From assembly GCF_023272795.1 (NCBI RefSeq), contig NZ_CP096829.1, positions 3,782,001-3,846,000 of the forward strand: a stretch of DNA of 64,000 nucleotides, written 5' to 3'. This document shows, piece after piece, positions 1-8,834 of this stretch. Position 1 is the stretch's first letter. Every line of letters begins with the position of its first letter. The notes beneath the pieces were generated by a model. The model had not been told where the DNA came from. It was given only the letters and a program-made list of their open reading frames with translations, and searched no databases. The translations under genes and the position numbers were made by a program. This DNA is from Flavobacterium humidisoli (GTDB lineage Bacteria; Bacteroidota; Bacteroidia; Flavobacteriales; Flavobacteriaceae).

Positions 1-1
1 C

Positions 2-166
2 TTTTTTCGTGCCAATCGACAGTTTTTTATTCGCGCCGAAAGCATCAAATCTATTGCGAACTATTTCAACGCAAAACTTAAAATCCAATTAAAACTTGAC
101 CCCGAACGAGAGGTAATCATCAGCAGAGAAAAAACACCTTTCTTTAAACAGTGGATGGATCGATAA
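2..166 (+). CDS. LytTR-domain DNA-binding regulator, 3' end only
   Basis: An open frame enters from the left edge and stops with TAA at 164-166, giving 54 residues. It starts FFRANRQFFIRAESI, contains IANYFNAKLKI and ends SREKTPFFKQWMDR. This is the typical end of a LytTR domain: an FxRANRQ strand, a helix around YFN, then the VSRxKxxxFKxWxD end. LytTR proteins are response regulators that bind DNA with a beta-rich C-terminal domain. The receiver and the start lie outside the window, so the partner kinase cannot be seen. The next gene is 600 bp away across repeats, so there is no evidence that it controls the efflux operon. Confidence 0.75.
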   Translation, partial: FFRANRQFFIRAESIKSIANYFNAKLKIQLKLDPEREVIISREKTPFFKQWMDR

Positions 167-392
167 GTAAGGCGCAAAGGTTCAGAGGGACAAAGGCTCA
201 AAGGTTTTCTGTTTTTGCTACTAAGAACGCTAAGTCACAAAGTTTTCTTTTATTGCATTTTACGATAATGTTTGTCATTCCTACTGATAAAAATTCTAGA
301 AATTAAATCTGTATTATTTTACAGAACAATTTTAATTAGAGAAATTCGTGAATTGTTTCGCCTGTTCGCTATCGCTCGGGTTGTGGCAAAAA

Positions 393-686
393 AAACTTAG
401 CGCCTTTGCGACTTTTGCGAGATTCCTTTTCTTTTATTCTTAAAAAAAACTTAGTGACTTAGTGCCTTCGTGGCAAAAACTCGCATCAAAAAAAAACTTA
501 GCGACTTAGCGACTTTGCGAGATTCCTTTTCTTTTATTCTTAAAAAAAACTTAGTGACTTAGTGCCTTCGTGGCAAAAACTCGCAGTAAAAAAAAAATAG
601 TACTCTAGAGCCTTTGCGAGATTCCTTTTCTTTTATTCTTTAAAAAAAAACTTAGTGACTTAGCGCCTTCGTGGCATATCCGTTTC
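393..686. repeat. Three tandem ~100-bp repeat units
   Basis: The anchor GCGAGATTCCTTTTCTTTTA begins at about 417, 517 and 616, so the period is 99-100 bp. Each unit carries a poly-A run followed by CTTAGTGACTTAGTGCCTTC and GTGGC; the third copy is partly diverged (TAGTACTCTAGAG replaces the GCGACTTAGCGAC part). The flank at 168-206 has three CAAAGG words in a similar 'caaagg' style. The whole 167-780 stretch has no credible gene. Similar CTTAGCGACTTTGCGA-style intergenic repeats are, from memory, common in Flavobacterium genomes. Function is unknown. Confidence 0.8.
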
Positions 687-780
687 AGTATCAAAAAATG
701 TCGCTTGGGTAACTTTCTTCCTTAAAAAAGCCCTTTTCCGCTGTTATTTTGCGCCCAAATTTGAGGTAATTCATTTAAAA

Positions 781-1926
781 ATGAAAAGTAAAATGACAAA
801 ACAGTTTTTTAAAAATAATAACGCAATTGGCAAGATTGCAATTTTATTGCTAATGGTCTCTCTTTCTTCATGCGGAAAAAGCGGAGAGGCGCAAATGGCT
901 CCTCCAAAGCCAGAAGTAGACTTTCTTCAGACCAATTCGGCAACAGGAGAGGTAGAAAAGAAATATCCAGGAACAGTCGAAGGTACGGTAAACGTAGACA
1001 TAAAAGCACAAGTATCAGGTTATTTGGAAGCAATTTATGTTAAAGAAGGAGACTATGTAACCAAAGGACAATCTCTTTTTAAAATAAAAGGCGATGTTTA
1101 TGCCGAACAAGTAAACAACAGCCGTGCAGCTTACAAAAGCGCTTTGGCCAATCAGGCAAATGCAAAACTGGAAGTAGAGAAAATCAAACCTTTGGTTGAA
1201 GGGAAAGTTTTCTCAGACATGCAGTTAAAAACAGCACAAGCCAATTACGAAGCTGCAACTGCACAAGTAGCACAGGCTAAAGCCGCTTTAGGATCATCTC
1301 AGTTAAATGCCGATTTCTCTTTGATTAAAGCTCCTGTAAGCGGCTATATTAGCCGTATTCCAAACCGTATCGGAAACTTAGTTACTCCAAATGATGCCGT
1401 TCCATTAACTACACTTTCAGAGATTAACAGCGTATTTGTTTATTTCTCTTTAACAGAAGCCGATTATTTAGCTTTCTCAAAAGACGCAAAAAACAATCAG
1501 ACTGTAAGTTTGATTATGGCCGATGACAGCGAATACGATCAAAAAGGAAAACTGGAAGTTGCCAGCGGAAACATCGATCGTGCAACGGGTACAATTGCTT
1601 TAAAAGCCATTTTCCCAAATCCGAAAAAAGAATTGCGTTCTGGAGGTTCTGCAAGAATTGTTTTGAACAAAAGTTTGTCGTCTGTAATTACAGTTCCTAT
1701 GGCGAGCGTAAAAGATATTCAGGATAAATTCTTTGTTTTTGTTCTAAAAGAAGGCAACAAGATAGCAATGGTTCCAATCGAGATTGCAGGAAGCGCAGGA
1801 GTAGATTATTTTGTAAAATCTGGATTAAAACCTGGAGATAAAGTGGCACTAAACAATATCGATGTCCTTTATGATGGTATGGAAGTCGTTCCAAAAATCG
1901 CTGCTAAAAACGCAAGCAGTAAATAA
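781..1926 (+). CDS. RND efflux periplasmic adaptor (AcrA/MexA-type lipoprotein)
   Basis: This is the membrane-fusion protein of a tripartite efflux pump, bridging the inner-membrane RND pump and the outer-membrane channel. The 381 residues begin with a short basic N-terminus, a hydrophobic stretch and a lipobox LSSC near residue 31, so it should be a lipoprotein. A biotinyl-lipoyl-like half follows (VDIKAQVSGYLEAIYVKEGD), then a coiled-coil hairpin rich in Ala, Gln and Lys (about 110-175), then the second lipoyl half (IKAPVSGYISRIPNRIGN) and beta-barrel and membrane-proximal domains. The length is usual for the family. It is followed 27 bp later by the pump gene and then the outer-membrane factor, so it is the first gene of the operon. 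The substrate cannot be read from the sequence. Confidence 0.93.
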   Translation: MKSKMTKQFFKNNNAIGKIAILLLMVSLSSCGKSGEAQMAPPKPEVDFLQTNSATGEVEKKYPGTVEGTVNVDIKAQVSGYLEAIYVKEGDYVTKGQSLFKIKGDVYAEQVNNSRAAYKSALANQANAKLEVEKIKPLVEGKVFSDMQLKTAQANYEAATAQVAQAKAALGSSQLNADFSLIKAPVSGYISRIPNRIGNLVTPNDAVPLTTLSEINSVFVYFSLTEADYLAFSKDAKNNQTVSLIMADDSEYDQKGKLEVASGNIDRATGTIALKAIFPNPKKELRSGGSARIVLNKSLSSVITVPMASVKDIQDKFFVFVLKEGNKIAMVPIEIAGSAGVDYFVKSGLKPGDKVALNNIDVLYDGMEVVPKIAAKNASSK

Positions 1927-1953
1927 TTTTTCATTTAATAAAATAACATTTCC

Positions 1954-4900
1954 ATGTTAAAGAAAATAATAGACAGGCCAGTATTGGCCACAGTTATCTC
2001 TATTGTACTGGTTATACTGGGGATTATAGGTCTTACCCGACTATCGGTAACGAGATTCCCAGATATTTCTCCGCCAACAGTTATGGTAAGCGGTTCGTAT
2101 CCTGGAGGAAACAGTGAAACCGTTATACGTTCGGTAGTAACACCTTTAGAAGAGCAGATTAATGGAGTTGAAAATATGCAGTACATTAAATCTACTGCCA
2201 GCAATGACGGATCTTTCTCTATTAGTGTCATTTTCAAGCAAGGTGTAGATCCAGATCAGGCTGCGGTAAATGTACAGAACAGAGTACAGCAAGCCACTCC
2301 AAAACTGCCTCAGGAAGTTATCCGAATGGGCTTAACGACTTCGAAACAGCAAAACAGTATGATTGTTATTTTCAACTTGTATACAGATGATAATAGCAAA
2401 TACGACGAATTGTTTCTGCAGAACTATGCCAACATCAACTTAGTGCCTCAAATGAAACGTGTTCCAGGAGTAGGACAAGTTCAGATTTTTGGGGTGAAGG
2501 ATTATTCGATGAGAATCTGGCTGGATCCGCGTAAAATGGCCAATGCAGGTTTAGTGCCTTCAGATGTTACTCAGGCAATTGCAGAACAGAGTTTAGAATC
2601 GGCTCCAGGAAAACTAGGAGAAGAATCTTCAGCAGCATTAGAATATGTAATTCGTTACAAAGGAAAAAAGAACAAACCAGAGCAATATGAAAATATTGTG
2701 GTTAAAAACGTTGGAAGCAATGTTTTGAGGCTAAAAGATGTCGCTAGAGTAGAATTTGGTTCTATTTCGTACAGCGGTGATAATAAATCGAATAGTAAAA
2801 ATGCCGTTACGATGGCGATTTTACAGACTTCGGGTTCAAATGCTAATGACATTGAGATTGGGATTAATAAAGAAGTAGAACGTTTATCTAAATCTTTTCC
2901 GCCAGGTATCAAATACGTTAATGTAATGAGTACCAAAGAAAGATTGGATGAAGCAACAGGGCAGGTAAAATCGACTTTGTTTGAAGCTTTTATTCTGGTG
3001 TTTATCGTAGTGTTTATTTTCCTTCAGGACATTCGCTCGACGATTATTCCAGCGATTGCAGTTCCGGTTGCAATTGTAGGAACATTTTTCTTCCTGCTCG
3101 TTTTCGGATTTACCATTAATATTTTAACGCTTTTTGCTTTGGTACTGGCAATTGGAATTGTGGTCGATGATGCGATTGTGGTTGTCGAAGCCGTGCACAG
3201 TAAAATGGAAGAAGATGAAGGAATTTCAGCCAAAGAAGCGACACATAGCGCCATGGCAGAAATTACGGGAGCGGTAATTTCGATTACTCTGGTAATGTCA
3301 GCGGTATTTATTCCGATTGGTTTCATGACGGGATCTTCGGGGATTTTCTATAAACAATTTGCTTACACGCTGGCGATTGCTATTATCATCTCGGCTGTAA
3401 ATGCCTTGACGCTTACGCCTGCATTATGTGCGCTTTTGCTGAAGAATCACGGAGCTAAACATGGGGAACACGAACACAAAACTACTTTTAAAGACCGCTT
3501 TTTTGTTGGATTTAATACAAGTTTCAACAATTTAACGGGTAGATATATTAAGGGTGTACGTTTTTTAATTGGTAGAAAATGGATTGCGGCTGGTTTAGTA
3601 GCTGGAATTACAGCGCTTGCCGTGTACATGATGACATCGACACCAAAAAGTTTTGTGCCTCTTGAAGATGACGGTTTCATGGTGTACAGTTTATCAATGC
3701 CACCAGGAACAGCTTTGGATCGTACAACAGCTGTAATTCAGAAATTGGAAAAAGAATTAGCTCCTATAGAAGCAATTGATGTCAATACGAGTATTACAGG
3801 ATTCAATATTTTGAGTAATAGTGCCAGCCCAGCTTATGGTTTAGGTTTTATCAAACTGAAGGCGAAAAAAGATAGGGGAGATGTTAAGGATATTGAGGAA
3901 ATCATGAATATCGTAAGCGGAAAACTGGCTAAAATAAAAGAAGGCCAAATCATGGTTTTCAGAATGCCTCCTGTAGAAGGATTTGGGGTAACAAGTGGTG
4001 CTGAGATTGTGTTGCAAGATAGAATGGCGAGAAGTCCAGAAACTTTAAAAGCAATGTCTGATAAAGTAATCGGACAGATTATGCAGCAGCCTGGAGTTCA
4101 ATACGCTTACACGACTTTTAGAGCCGATTACCCGCAATTGGAATTGGAAGTTGACGAAGACAAAGCACGTCAAATGGGAGTGAACATCAAGGAACTTTTA
4201 GGAAATATCCAGACGTATTTTGCAGGAGATCAATCAGCTGACTTTTCTAGATTTGGTAAGTTTTACCGTGTGAATGTCAAAGCTGATGGTATTTTTAGAA
4301 TGGATGAAGATGCCTTTAATGAAATTTTCGTTAGAAATGCAGATATGCAGATGGTTCCTGTAAAATCAATTGTGAAATTCCATAAAGTGTATGGACCAGA
4401 ATCGGTAAACCGTTATAACCTTTATAATTCGGTAAACATTACAGCGATGGCGTTACCGGGTTATAGTAACGGACAAATTATGGGAAACCTAGAACAAGTT
4501 TTAGACAAGCTTCCATCTGATTACACTTACGAATGGACAGGTTTAAGTTTGGAAGAAAAAGCAGGAGGAAGCCAGACCGTGGCCATTTTCGGATTGTGTC
4601 TATTGTTTGTATTCTTCTTATTGGCAGCTCAATACGAAAGTTATTTGTTGCCACTTGCGGTATTGCTTTCTATTCCTACAGGAATTTTAGGAGCTTTCGC
4701 CGGAATTAAAGCGGTTGGTTTAGACAACAATATTTATGTTCAGGTCGGATTAATCATGCTTGTTGGACTTCTGGCTAAAAATGCCATTTTGATTGTGGAG
4801 TTTGCTTTACAGAGACGTCTTGCTGGATTAACCATAGTCGAAGCTGCAATTGAAGGTTCAAGATCAAGGTTACGCCCCATTATCATGACTTCGCTGGCTT

Positions 4901-5109
4901 TTATTGTAGGTATGATTCCGTTGATGTTTGCTTCTGGAGGAACTGCAGTTGGAAACCGATCAATCAGTGTGAGTGCGGCAGTAGGAATGTTTAGCGGTGT
5001 TGTACTAGGAGTTTTTGTGATTCCGTTGCTTTTTATTGTATTTCAATATCTACAGGAAAAAGTATCTAGAAAAAAGATCGCAACCCAAGTTCAAACGATA
5101 AAAGAATAA
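1954..5109 (+). CDS. RND multidrug efflux pump (AcrB/HAE1 family)
   Basis: This is an inner-membrane proton-driven efflux transporter, 1051 residues, the normal size for an HAE1 pump. The N-terminus (IIDRPVLATVISIVLVILG) is the first membrane helix. The proton-relay Asp pair sits in GIVVDDAIVVVEA at residues 405-406. The family repeats are visible: two large periplasmic loops, each followed by a block of membrane helices, and the second-half motif GLLAKNAILIVEFA. A basic tail follows the last helix. Its stop and the start of the TolC-like gene are 2 bp apart, so the three genes are one transcription unit. Clinical-type substrates cannot be inferred. Confidence 0.95.
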   Translation: MLKKIIDRPVLATVISIVLVILGIIGLTRLSVTRFPDISPPTVMVSGSYPGGNSETVIRSVVTPLEEQINGVENMQYIKSTASNDGSFSISVIFKQGVDPDQAAVNVQNRVQQATPKLPQEVIRMGLTTSKQQNSMIVIFNLYTDDNSKYDELFLQNYANINLVPQMKRVPGVGQVQIFGVKDYSMRIWLDPRKMANAGLVPSDVTQAIAEQSLESAPGKLGEESSAALEYVIRYKGKKNKPEQYENIVVKNVGSNVLRLKDVARVEFGSISYSGDNKSNSKNAVTMAILQTSGSNANDIEIGINKEVERLSKSFPPGIKYVNVMSTKERLDEATGQVKSTLFEAFILVFIVVFIFLQDIRSTIIPAIAVPVAIVGTFFFLLVFGFTINILTLFALVLAIGIVVDDAIVVVEAVHSKMEEDEGISAKEATHSAMAEITGAVISITLVMSAVFIPIGFMTGSSGIFYKQFAYTLAIAIIISAVNALTLTPALCALLLKNHGAKHGEHEHKTTFKDRFFVGFNTSFNNLTGRYIKGVRFLIGRKWIAAGLVAGITALAVYMMTSTPKSFVPLEDDGFMVYSLSMPPGTALDRTTAVIQKLEKELAPIEAIDVNTSITGFNILSNSASPAYGLGFIKLKAKKDRGDVKDIEEIMNIVSGKLAKIKEGQIMVFRMPPVEGFGVTSGAEIVLQDRMARSPETLKAMSDKVIGQIMQQPGVQYAYTTFRADYPQLELEVDEDKARQMGVNIKELLGNIQTYFAGDQSADFSRFGKFYRVNVKADGIFRMDEDAFNEIFVRNADMQMVPVKSIVKFHKVYGPESVNRYNLYNSVNITAMALPGYSNGQIMGNLEQVLDKLPSDYTYEWTGLSLEEKAGGSQTVAIFGLCLLFVFFLLAAQYESYLLPLAVLLSIPTGILGAFAGIKAVGLDNNIYVQVGLIMLVGLLAKNAILIVEFALQRRLAGLTIVEAAIEGSRSRLRPIIMTSLAFIVGMIPLMFASGGTAVGNRSISVSAAVGMFSGVVLGVFVIPLLFIVFQYLQEKVSRKKIATQVQTIKE

Positions 5110-5111
5110 GA

Positions 5112-6521
5112 ATGAAAACATTATATAAAATCGGAATGGTTTTACTTACTGGAGCGATCATGACATCGTGTGTGGTAGGAAAAAAGTATTCTCGTACAGA
5201 TTTAAATGCTCCAGAAAAGTACCGCGAAGAAGTAGCGGTTACTGGAGATACAGTTTTGCTTCCGTGGAAAAACTATTACAAAGATCCTTTGCTGGTTGCT
5301 TTGATTGAAAAAGCTTTAGTCAAAAACAATGAAGTTATCATTGCTATGAAAAGCATGGAACAGCTCGACCTCAGTTATAAACAAGCCAAATTATCGTTAT
5401 TACCCACACTAGATTTCGATGCTGGAGCGAGCCGTTCTTATCAATCTAAAAACTCTTTAAATGGGTCGTTGAGTGCGCAGTTTATTGGTAAAGATTATAT
5501 GGATGATTATAACGCCAATCTACGTCTTGCTTGGGAAGTGGATATTTGGGGAAAAGCAGCCATGCAGAAAAGAGACGCTAAAGCCGCTTATTTTGCTCAA
5601 AAAGAAAACCTTTCGGCATTAAAGACTCGAATTATTGTTCAAGTGGCACAAGCGTATTACAATCTTTTAGGATTAGATGAACAGCTGAAAATAGCAGAGA
5701 AAAACATCGAATTGAGCACGAATACTTTGAGCATGATGGAATTGCAATATAAATCGGGTTCTATTAGTTCTTTGGCGGTAAATCAAACCGAGGCTCAGAA
5801 AAAAACGGCCGAATTGCTCGTGCCTTTAGCGAAAGCGAATATTGCAGTTCAGGAAAATGCTTTGCAGATTTTATGCGGAGAATATCCAGATAAGATTGAA
5901 AGAGCCGGAAATATTGATGCTGCCGAAGTTTCGGTACTTTTCCCAACAGGAATTCCAGCTTCACTTTTAAGCAGAAGACCAGATGTAAAAGCTAGCGAAT
6001 ATGCGGTAATATCTGCTAACGCCAAAACGGGATTAGCAAAAGCAACGATGTATCCAACGTTAAGTTTAAATCCGTCAATTGGAGTTAATTCTTTTGAATT
6101 TGAAAACTGGTTTAATTTTCCAGGTTCTGTTACCAAAACCATTGCTGCCAATTTAGTACAGCCCATTTTTAGAAAAAAAGCATTGCGAACAGCTTATGAA
6201 GTTGCGGTTTTAGAACAAGAAAAAGCGGTTGTACAATTCAAACAATCTTTTATAACAGCAGTTGGTGAAGTGAATGATGCCATGTCTAGATTGAAGTATG
6301 CTGATGAGCGTATTGTTTTAGCAAAAGATAAAGCAGAATCTTTAGATAAAGCGACTTCAGATGCTTCTCTGCTTTATAAGAGCGGAATGGCCAATTATCT
6401 TGAAGTAATCGCAGCCCAGAACAGTTCGCTCCAAAATGAATTGGATCTTGTAACAATAAAACTCGAAAAACTGAATGCAGCAATTAACCTGTACCGTGCT
6501 TTAGGAGGCGGAGTAGAGTAG
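5112..6521 (+). CDS. Outer-membrane efflux factor (TolC/NodT lipoprotein family)
   Basis: This is the outer-membrane channel of the RND system, 469 residues. The N-terminus has a lipobox (MTSC at about residues 17-20), as in OprM/NodT-type factors. The body shows the two structural repeats of the TolC fold: long Ala/Leu/Gln-rich helices with the family-type segments AYYNLLGLDEQLKIAEKNIEL in the first half and SRRPDVKASEYAVISANAKTG at the start of the second. It begins 2 bp after the pump stop, so translation is probably coupled. A strong hairpin lies just downstream and should end the operon. Confidence 0.93.
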   Translation: MKTLYKIGMVLLTGAIMTSCVVGKKYSRTDLNAPEKYREEVAVTGDTVLLPWKNYYKDPLLVALIEKALVKNNEVIIAMKSMEQLDLSYKQAKLSLLPTLDFDAGASRSYQSKNSLNGSLSAQFIGKDYMDDYNANLRLAWEVDIWGKAAMQKRDAKAAYFAQKENLSALKTRIIVQVAQAYYNLLGLDEQLKIAEKNIELSTNTLSMMELQYKSGSISSLAVNQTEAQKKTAELLVPLAKANIAVQENALQILCGEYPDKIERAGNIDAAEVSVLFPTGIPASLLSRRPDVKASEYAVISANAKTGLAKATMYPTLSLNPSIGVNSFEFENWFNFPGSVTKTIAANLVQPIFRKKALRTAYEVAVLEQEKAVVQFKQSFITAVGEVNDAMSRLKYADERIVLAKDKAESLDKATSDASLLYKSGMANYLEVIAAQNSSLQNELDLVTIKLEKLNAAINLYRALGGGVE

Positions 6522-6536
6522 TACTTAATTTTTCTT

Positions 6537-6580
6537 AATTCACCATTACTATAAGAAATTATAGAAATGGTGAATTTTCT
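6537..6580 (+). terminator. Hairpin terminator after the efflux operon
   Basis: AATTCACCATT (6537-6547) pairs perfectly with AATGGTGAATT (6566-6576), and inside it CTATAA pairs with TTATAG around a GAAA loop. A T-rich run (TTTCTTTT) follows. It sits 16 bp after the outer-membrane-factor stop. Confidence 0.75.
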
Positions 6581-6603
6581 TTTGAATTGATTTTATCTGA
6601 TTT

Positions 6604-7386
6604 ATGGACAAAATTACTTTTACCCGATCAGAACTTTATGGTTTGGTTTGGAAATTTCCAATTCCGCAGATTGCAAAGCATTATGAAGTTTCTAGTATGG
6701 GAATTAAAAATGCTTGCGAAAAAATGAATATTCCGCTTCCTAAAAGCAGACATTGGATTGGACCCGCATATAAAAGGAAAAATGTTCCTCAACTTTCATT
6801 GGATTTTAAAGGAAATAATGAAATTGCCATTTTAAAAAAGACGTACGAAATGCAGCTTCGAGTTCCTTCAAAATCAACACCTTTGCTTGATTTGGCTCAA
6901 AGTATAAAAAACGATGTTTATGCTCCGTTGACCATTAGCGATAAGCTAGAAAATCCGTTTGAGATTATTACGTTAACCAAGCGATATTGGGAAAGCAAAA
7001 CTTTAAATCAAGATATCCAGCCAGATAAATTGGAGATTTTGGATTTAAATGTTTCTAAAGAAAACCTCAATAGGGCTTTACTGTTTATAAATGCTTTAAT
7101 CAAACTGATTCACTATCGAGGATATGAATTTAGAAAAGGTCTTGATGGTTTGGATACCATCATCTTTAAAAATGAAAATGAAATAAAAATCGATTTGAGA
7201 GAAGCGCAGAAAAGAATAACCAAAAATGGATTAAGAGAAACTTCTGGTTACATTTTTACAGGCGATTTCATTTTTAGAATTTCAAGAGGATCCAATAAAA
7301 AGGAGTGGCGCGACGGAAAGATTACTTTAGAAAATAATCTTGCATTAATTATGGCAAAAATAGAATTAATGGCTGCAGAAGATTAG
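6604..7386 (+). CDS. Hypothetical protein with an N-terminal HTH-like segment
   Basis: The 260 residues have no signal peptide. The first 45 residues follow a recurrent pattern that I know from uncharacterised bacterial proteins: RxELYxxVW, P(x)2-IAKxYxVS, GIKxACxKMxIPLPxxxHW. The spacing resembles a helix-turn-helix that reads 'try this cell type of DNA', so DNA binding is a reasonable guess. The rest (about 100-260) is charged, with no motif I recognise. The gene stands alone after a terminator; its neighbour on the other side is convergent. No function is assigned. Confidence 0.7.
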   Translation: MDKITFTRSELYGLVWKFPIPQIAKHYEVSSMGIKNACEKMNIPLPKSRHWIGPAYKRKNVPQLSLDFKGNNEIAILKKTYEMQLRVPSKSTPLLDLAQSIKNDVYAPLTISDKLENPFEIITLTKRYWESKTLNQDIQPDKLEILDLNVSKENLNRALLFINALIKLIHYRGYEFRKGLDGLDTIIFKNENEIKIDLREAQKRITKNGLRETSGYIFTGDFIFRISRGSNKKEWRDGKITLENNLALIMAKIELMAAED

Positions 7387-7501
7387 ATTTAATCCAGAGT
7401 GGAATTCAAATAAGAAAAATGATAAAGCCCCTTTAGAGTTTTATATTGTAAATGTTTTTATTCTCTGCTATAAATTCCGCTTCTTTGGAAATTATAAAAA
7501 A

Positions 7502-7527
7502 AGAGGCTTATTTTTACGGTAGCCTCT
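7502..7527 (-). terminator. Terminator of the dioxygenase gene
   Basis: AGAGGCT (7502-7508) and AGCCTCT (7521-7527) form a 7-bp stem. Read on the minus strand the stem is followed by a run of seven T, giving an intrinsic terminator 52 bp beyond the dioxygenase stop. On the plus strand the stem is followed by CTTTT, so it may work weakly both ways between the convergent genes. Confidence 0.6.
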
Positions 7528-7579
7528 CTTTTCAAATAGTTGTGTTGTGGTTTAAAAAGAAACCAGCTTAGTATATAAA

Positions 7580-8518
7580 TTAATTAATTTTAACCAAATG
7601 CTCTTCAATAGCAGCTCTTTGAGATTCGTATTGAGCTGGAAGTTTCAAGTTTTGACCTAATTCTTCTAAGCTTTCGTCTACAGTAAATCCAGGATTATCG
7701 GTTGCAATTTCAAACAAAACACCTCCTGGTTCTCTGAAATATAGAGAGTGGAAATATTGTCTGTCAATTTGCGGCGTAATCTGCAATCCGTATTCTTCGA
7801 TTTTTTCTCTGAATTTCATTAAAATTTCATCATTCTGTACACGGAAAGCCACGTGATGAACAGTTCCGTTAGCATTTAAACCGCGTTTTTCTTCTGGCAA
7901 TTCTACCAAGTCAACAATAGCAGCATTTTCTACAGCATCTGTTGCATAACGGTAACGGTTAACATCCTGATCGATCAATTTATAACCAAAAATATCAGTT
8001 AAGATAGCAGCAGTTGGTTTAATGTTGTTCAAAGTCAAAGTAATGTTATGAAAACCTTTTGTAGCCACATCTGCTTTTACTTCGTCAGTTTCCCAAGCTT
8101 TTCTGTTATCGTCTGTTTTAGATTCGATTAACTCCAATTTTAGTCCGTCTGGATCTAAGAAAGTCAAATATTTTTCTCCAAACTTTTCAGCTGGTTTATT
8201 GTAAATTACATTGTATTGCTCAAAACGTTTTTGCCAGAAATCAAGACTTCCTTTTGGAACAGAATATCCAATTTCAGTCGCCATTCCAGAACCTTTTCTT
8301 CCTTGCTGAATTCCGGCTCCCCAAGGGAAGAAGGTTAAAATAGTTCCTGCGCTTCCAACTTCGTCGCCAAAGTAAAAATGGTAGGTTCCTGGATCGTCAA
8401 AGTTCACTGTTTTTTTAATAAATCTTAATCCTAAAATTTTTGAATAAAAGTCAAAATTGCGTTTAGCGTCACCTGCAATTGCAGTAATATGGTGTAAGCC
8501 TAAAATTTTATTTTCCAT
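7580..8518 (-). CDS. Ring-cleaving dioxygenase (MhqO-like, glyoxalase/VOC superfamily)
   Basis: The 312 residues contain two vicinal-oxygen-chelate halves. The N-terminal motif GLHHITAIAGDAKRNFDFY carries a metal-ligand-type His; the second half starts GFHNITLTLNNI and later has VHHVAFRVQND and a REPGGVLFEIATDNPGF end with the Glu ligand. This is the layout of MhqO/MhqE-type ring-cleaving dioxygenases, which act on hydroquinones and catechol-like compounds. The cupin and MhqD-like hydrolase downstream of the divergent regulator fit the same stress theme. It is transcribed away from a sigma-54 type activator, which is its likely regulator. The actual substrate is an inference from family. Confidence 0.85.
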   Translation of the reverse strand: MENKILGLHHITAIAGDAKRNFDFYSKILGLRFIKKTVNFDDPGTYHFYFGDEVGSAGTILTFFPWGAGIQQGRKGSGMATEIGYSVPKGSLDFWQKRFEQYNVIYNKPAEKFGEKYLTFLDPDGLKLELIESKTDDNRKAWETDEVKADVATKGFHNITLTLNNIKPTAAILTDIFGYKLIDQDVNRYRYATDAVENAAIVDLVELPEEKRGLNANGTVHHVAFRVQNDEILMKFREKIEEYGLQITPQIDRQYFHSLYFREPGGVLFEIATDNPGFTVDESLEELGQNLKLPAQYESQRAAIEEHLVKIN

Positions 8519-8557
8519 GGTATTTTTTATATTAAATTGTTATTGATTTTTCTTTTA

Positions 8558-8565
8558 CAAATTTA
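8558..8565 (-). promoter_or_regulatory. Candidate -7 element for the dioxygenase
   Basis: On the minus strand these bases read TAAATTTG, a perfect TAnnTTTG -7 element, about 40 bp ahead of the dioxygenase ATG. I see no clear TTG at the usual -33 distance, so this is a weak call. Confidence 0.35.
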
Positions 8566-8834
8566 CGGCGGTTATGCTTCTGCATCGATTAACCTAGATT
8601 AAGAAATAAAACAGCATTGTTTTTTGAAAACATCAAAGCAAACCAAATAACATTCCGATTTTGAAAAGACTTTGAAAACAAGGCTTTTGGCAGAAAACCA
8701 TATTTTAGGCAATACGATATTTCGTAATTTTATGATATAAAAATGATGTATTTAGAAAATGTATACTTGTTTACTAAATGCTATTCCTTATTTTTACGCT
8801 ATCACCGCCAAAATACCACAATAAATACCCGTTT

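Noticed and set aside
393-686. CRISPR array
   Set aside because: Units are about 100 bp with no unique spacers and no cas genes, so these are plain tandem repeats.
8519-8834. Sigma-54 (-24/-12) promoter between the dioxygenase and its activator
   Set aside because: I looked for TGGC-N9-TTGC on both strands and found no good match; the site may be elsewhere or degenerate.
8778-8834. Upstream start for the sigma-54 activator
   Set aside because: The extra 19 residues are hydrophobic and have no family counterpart; the ATG at 8835 gives a normal start.
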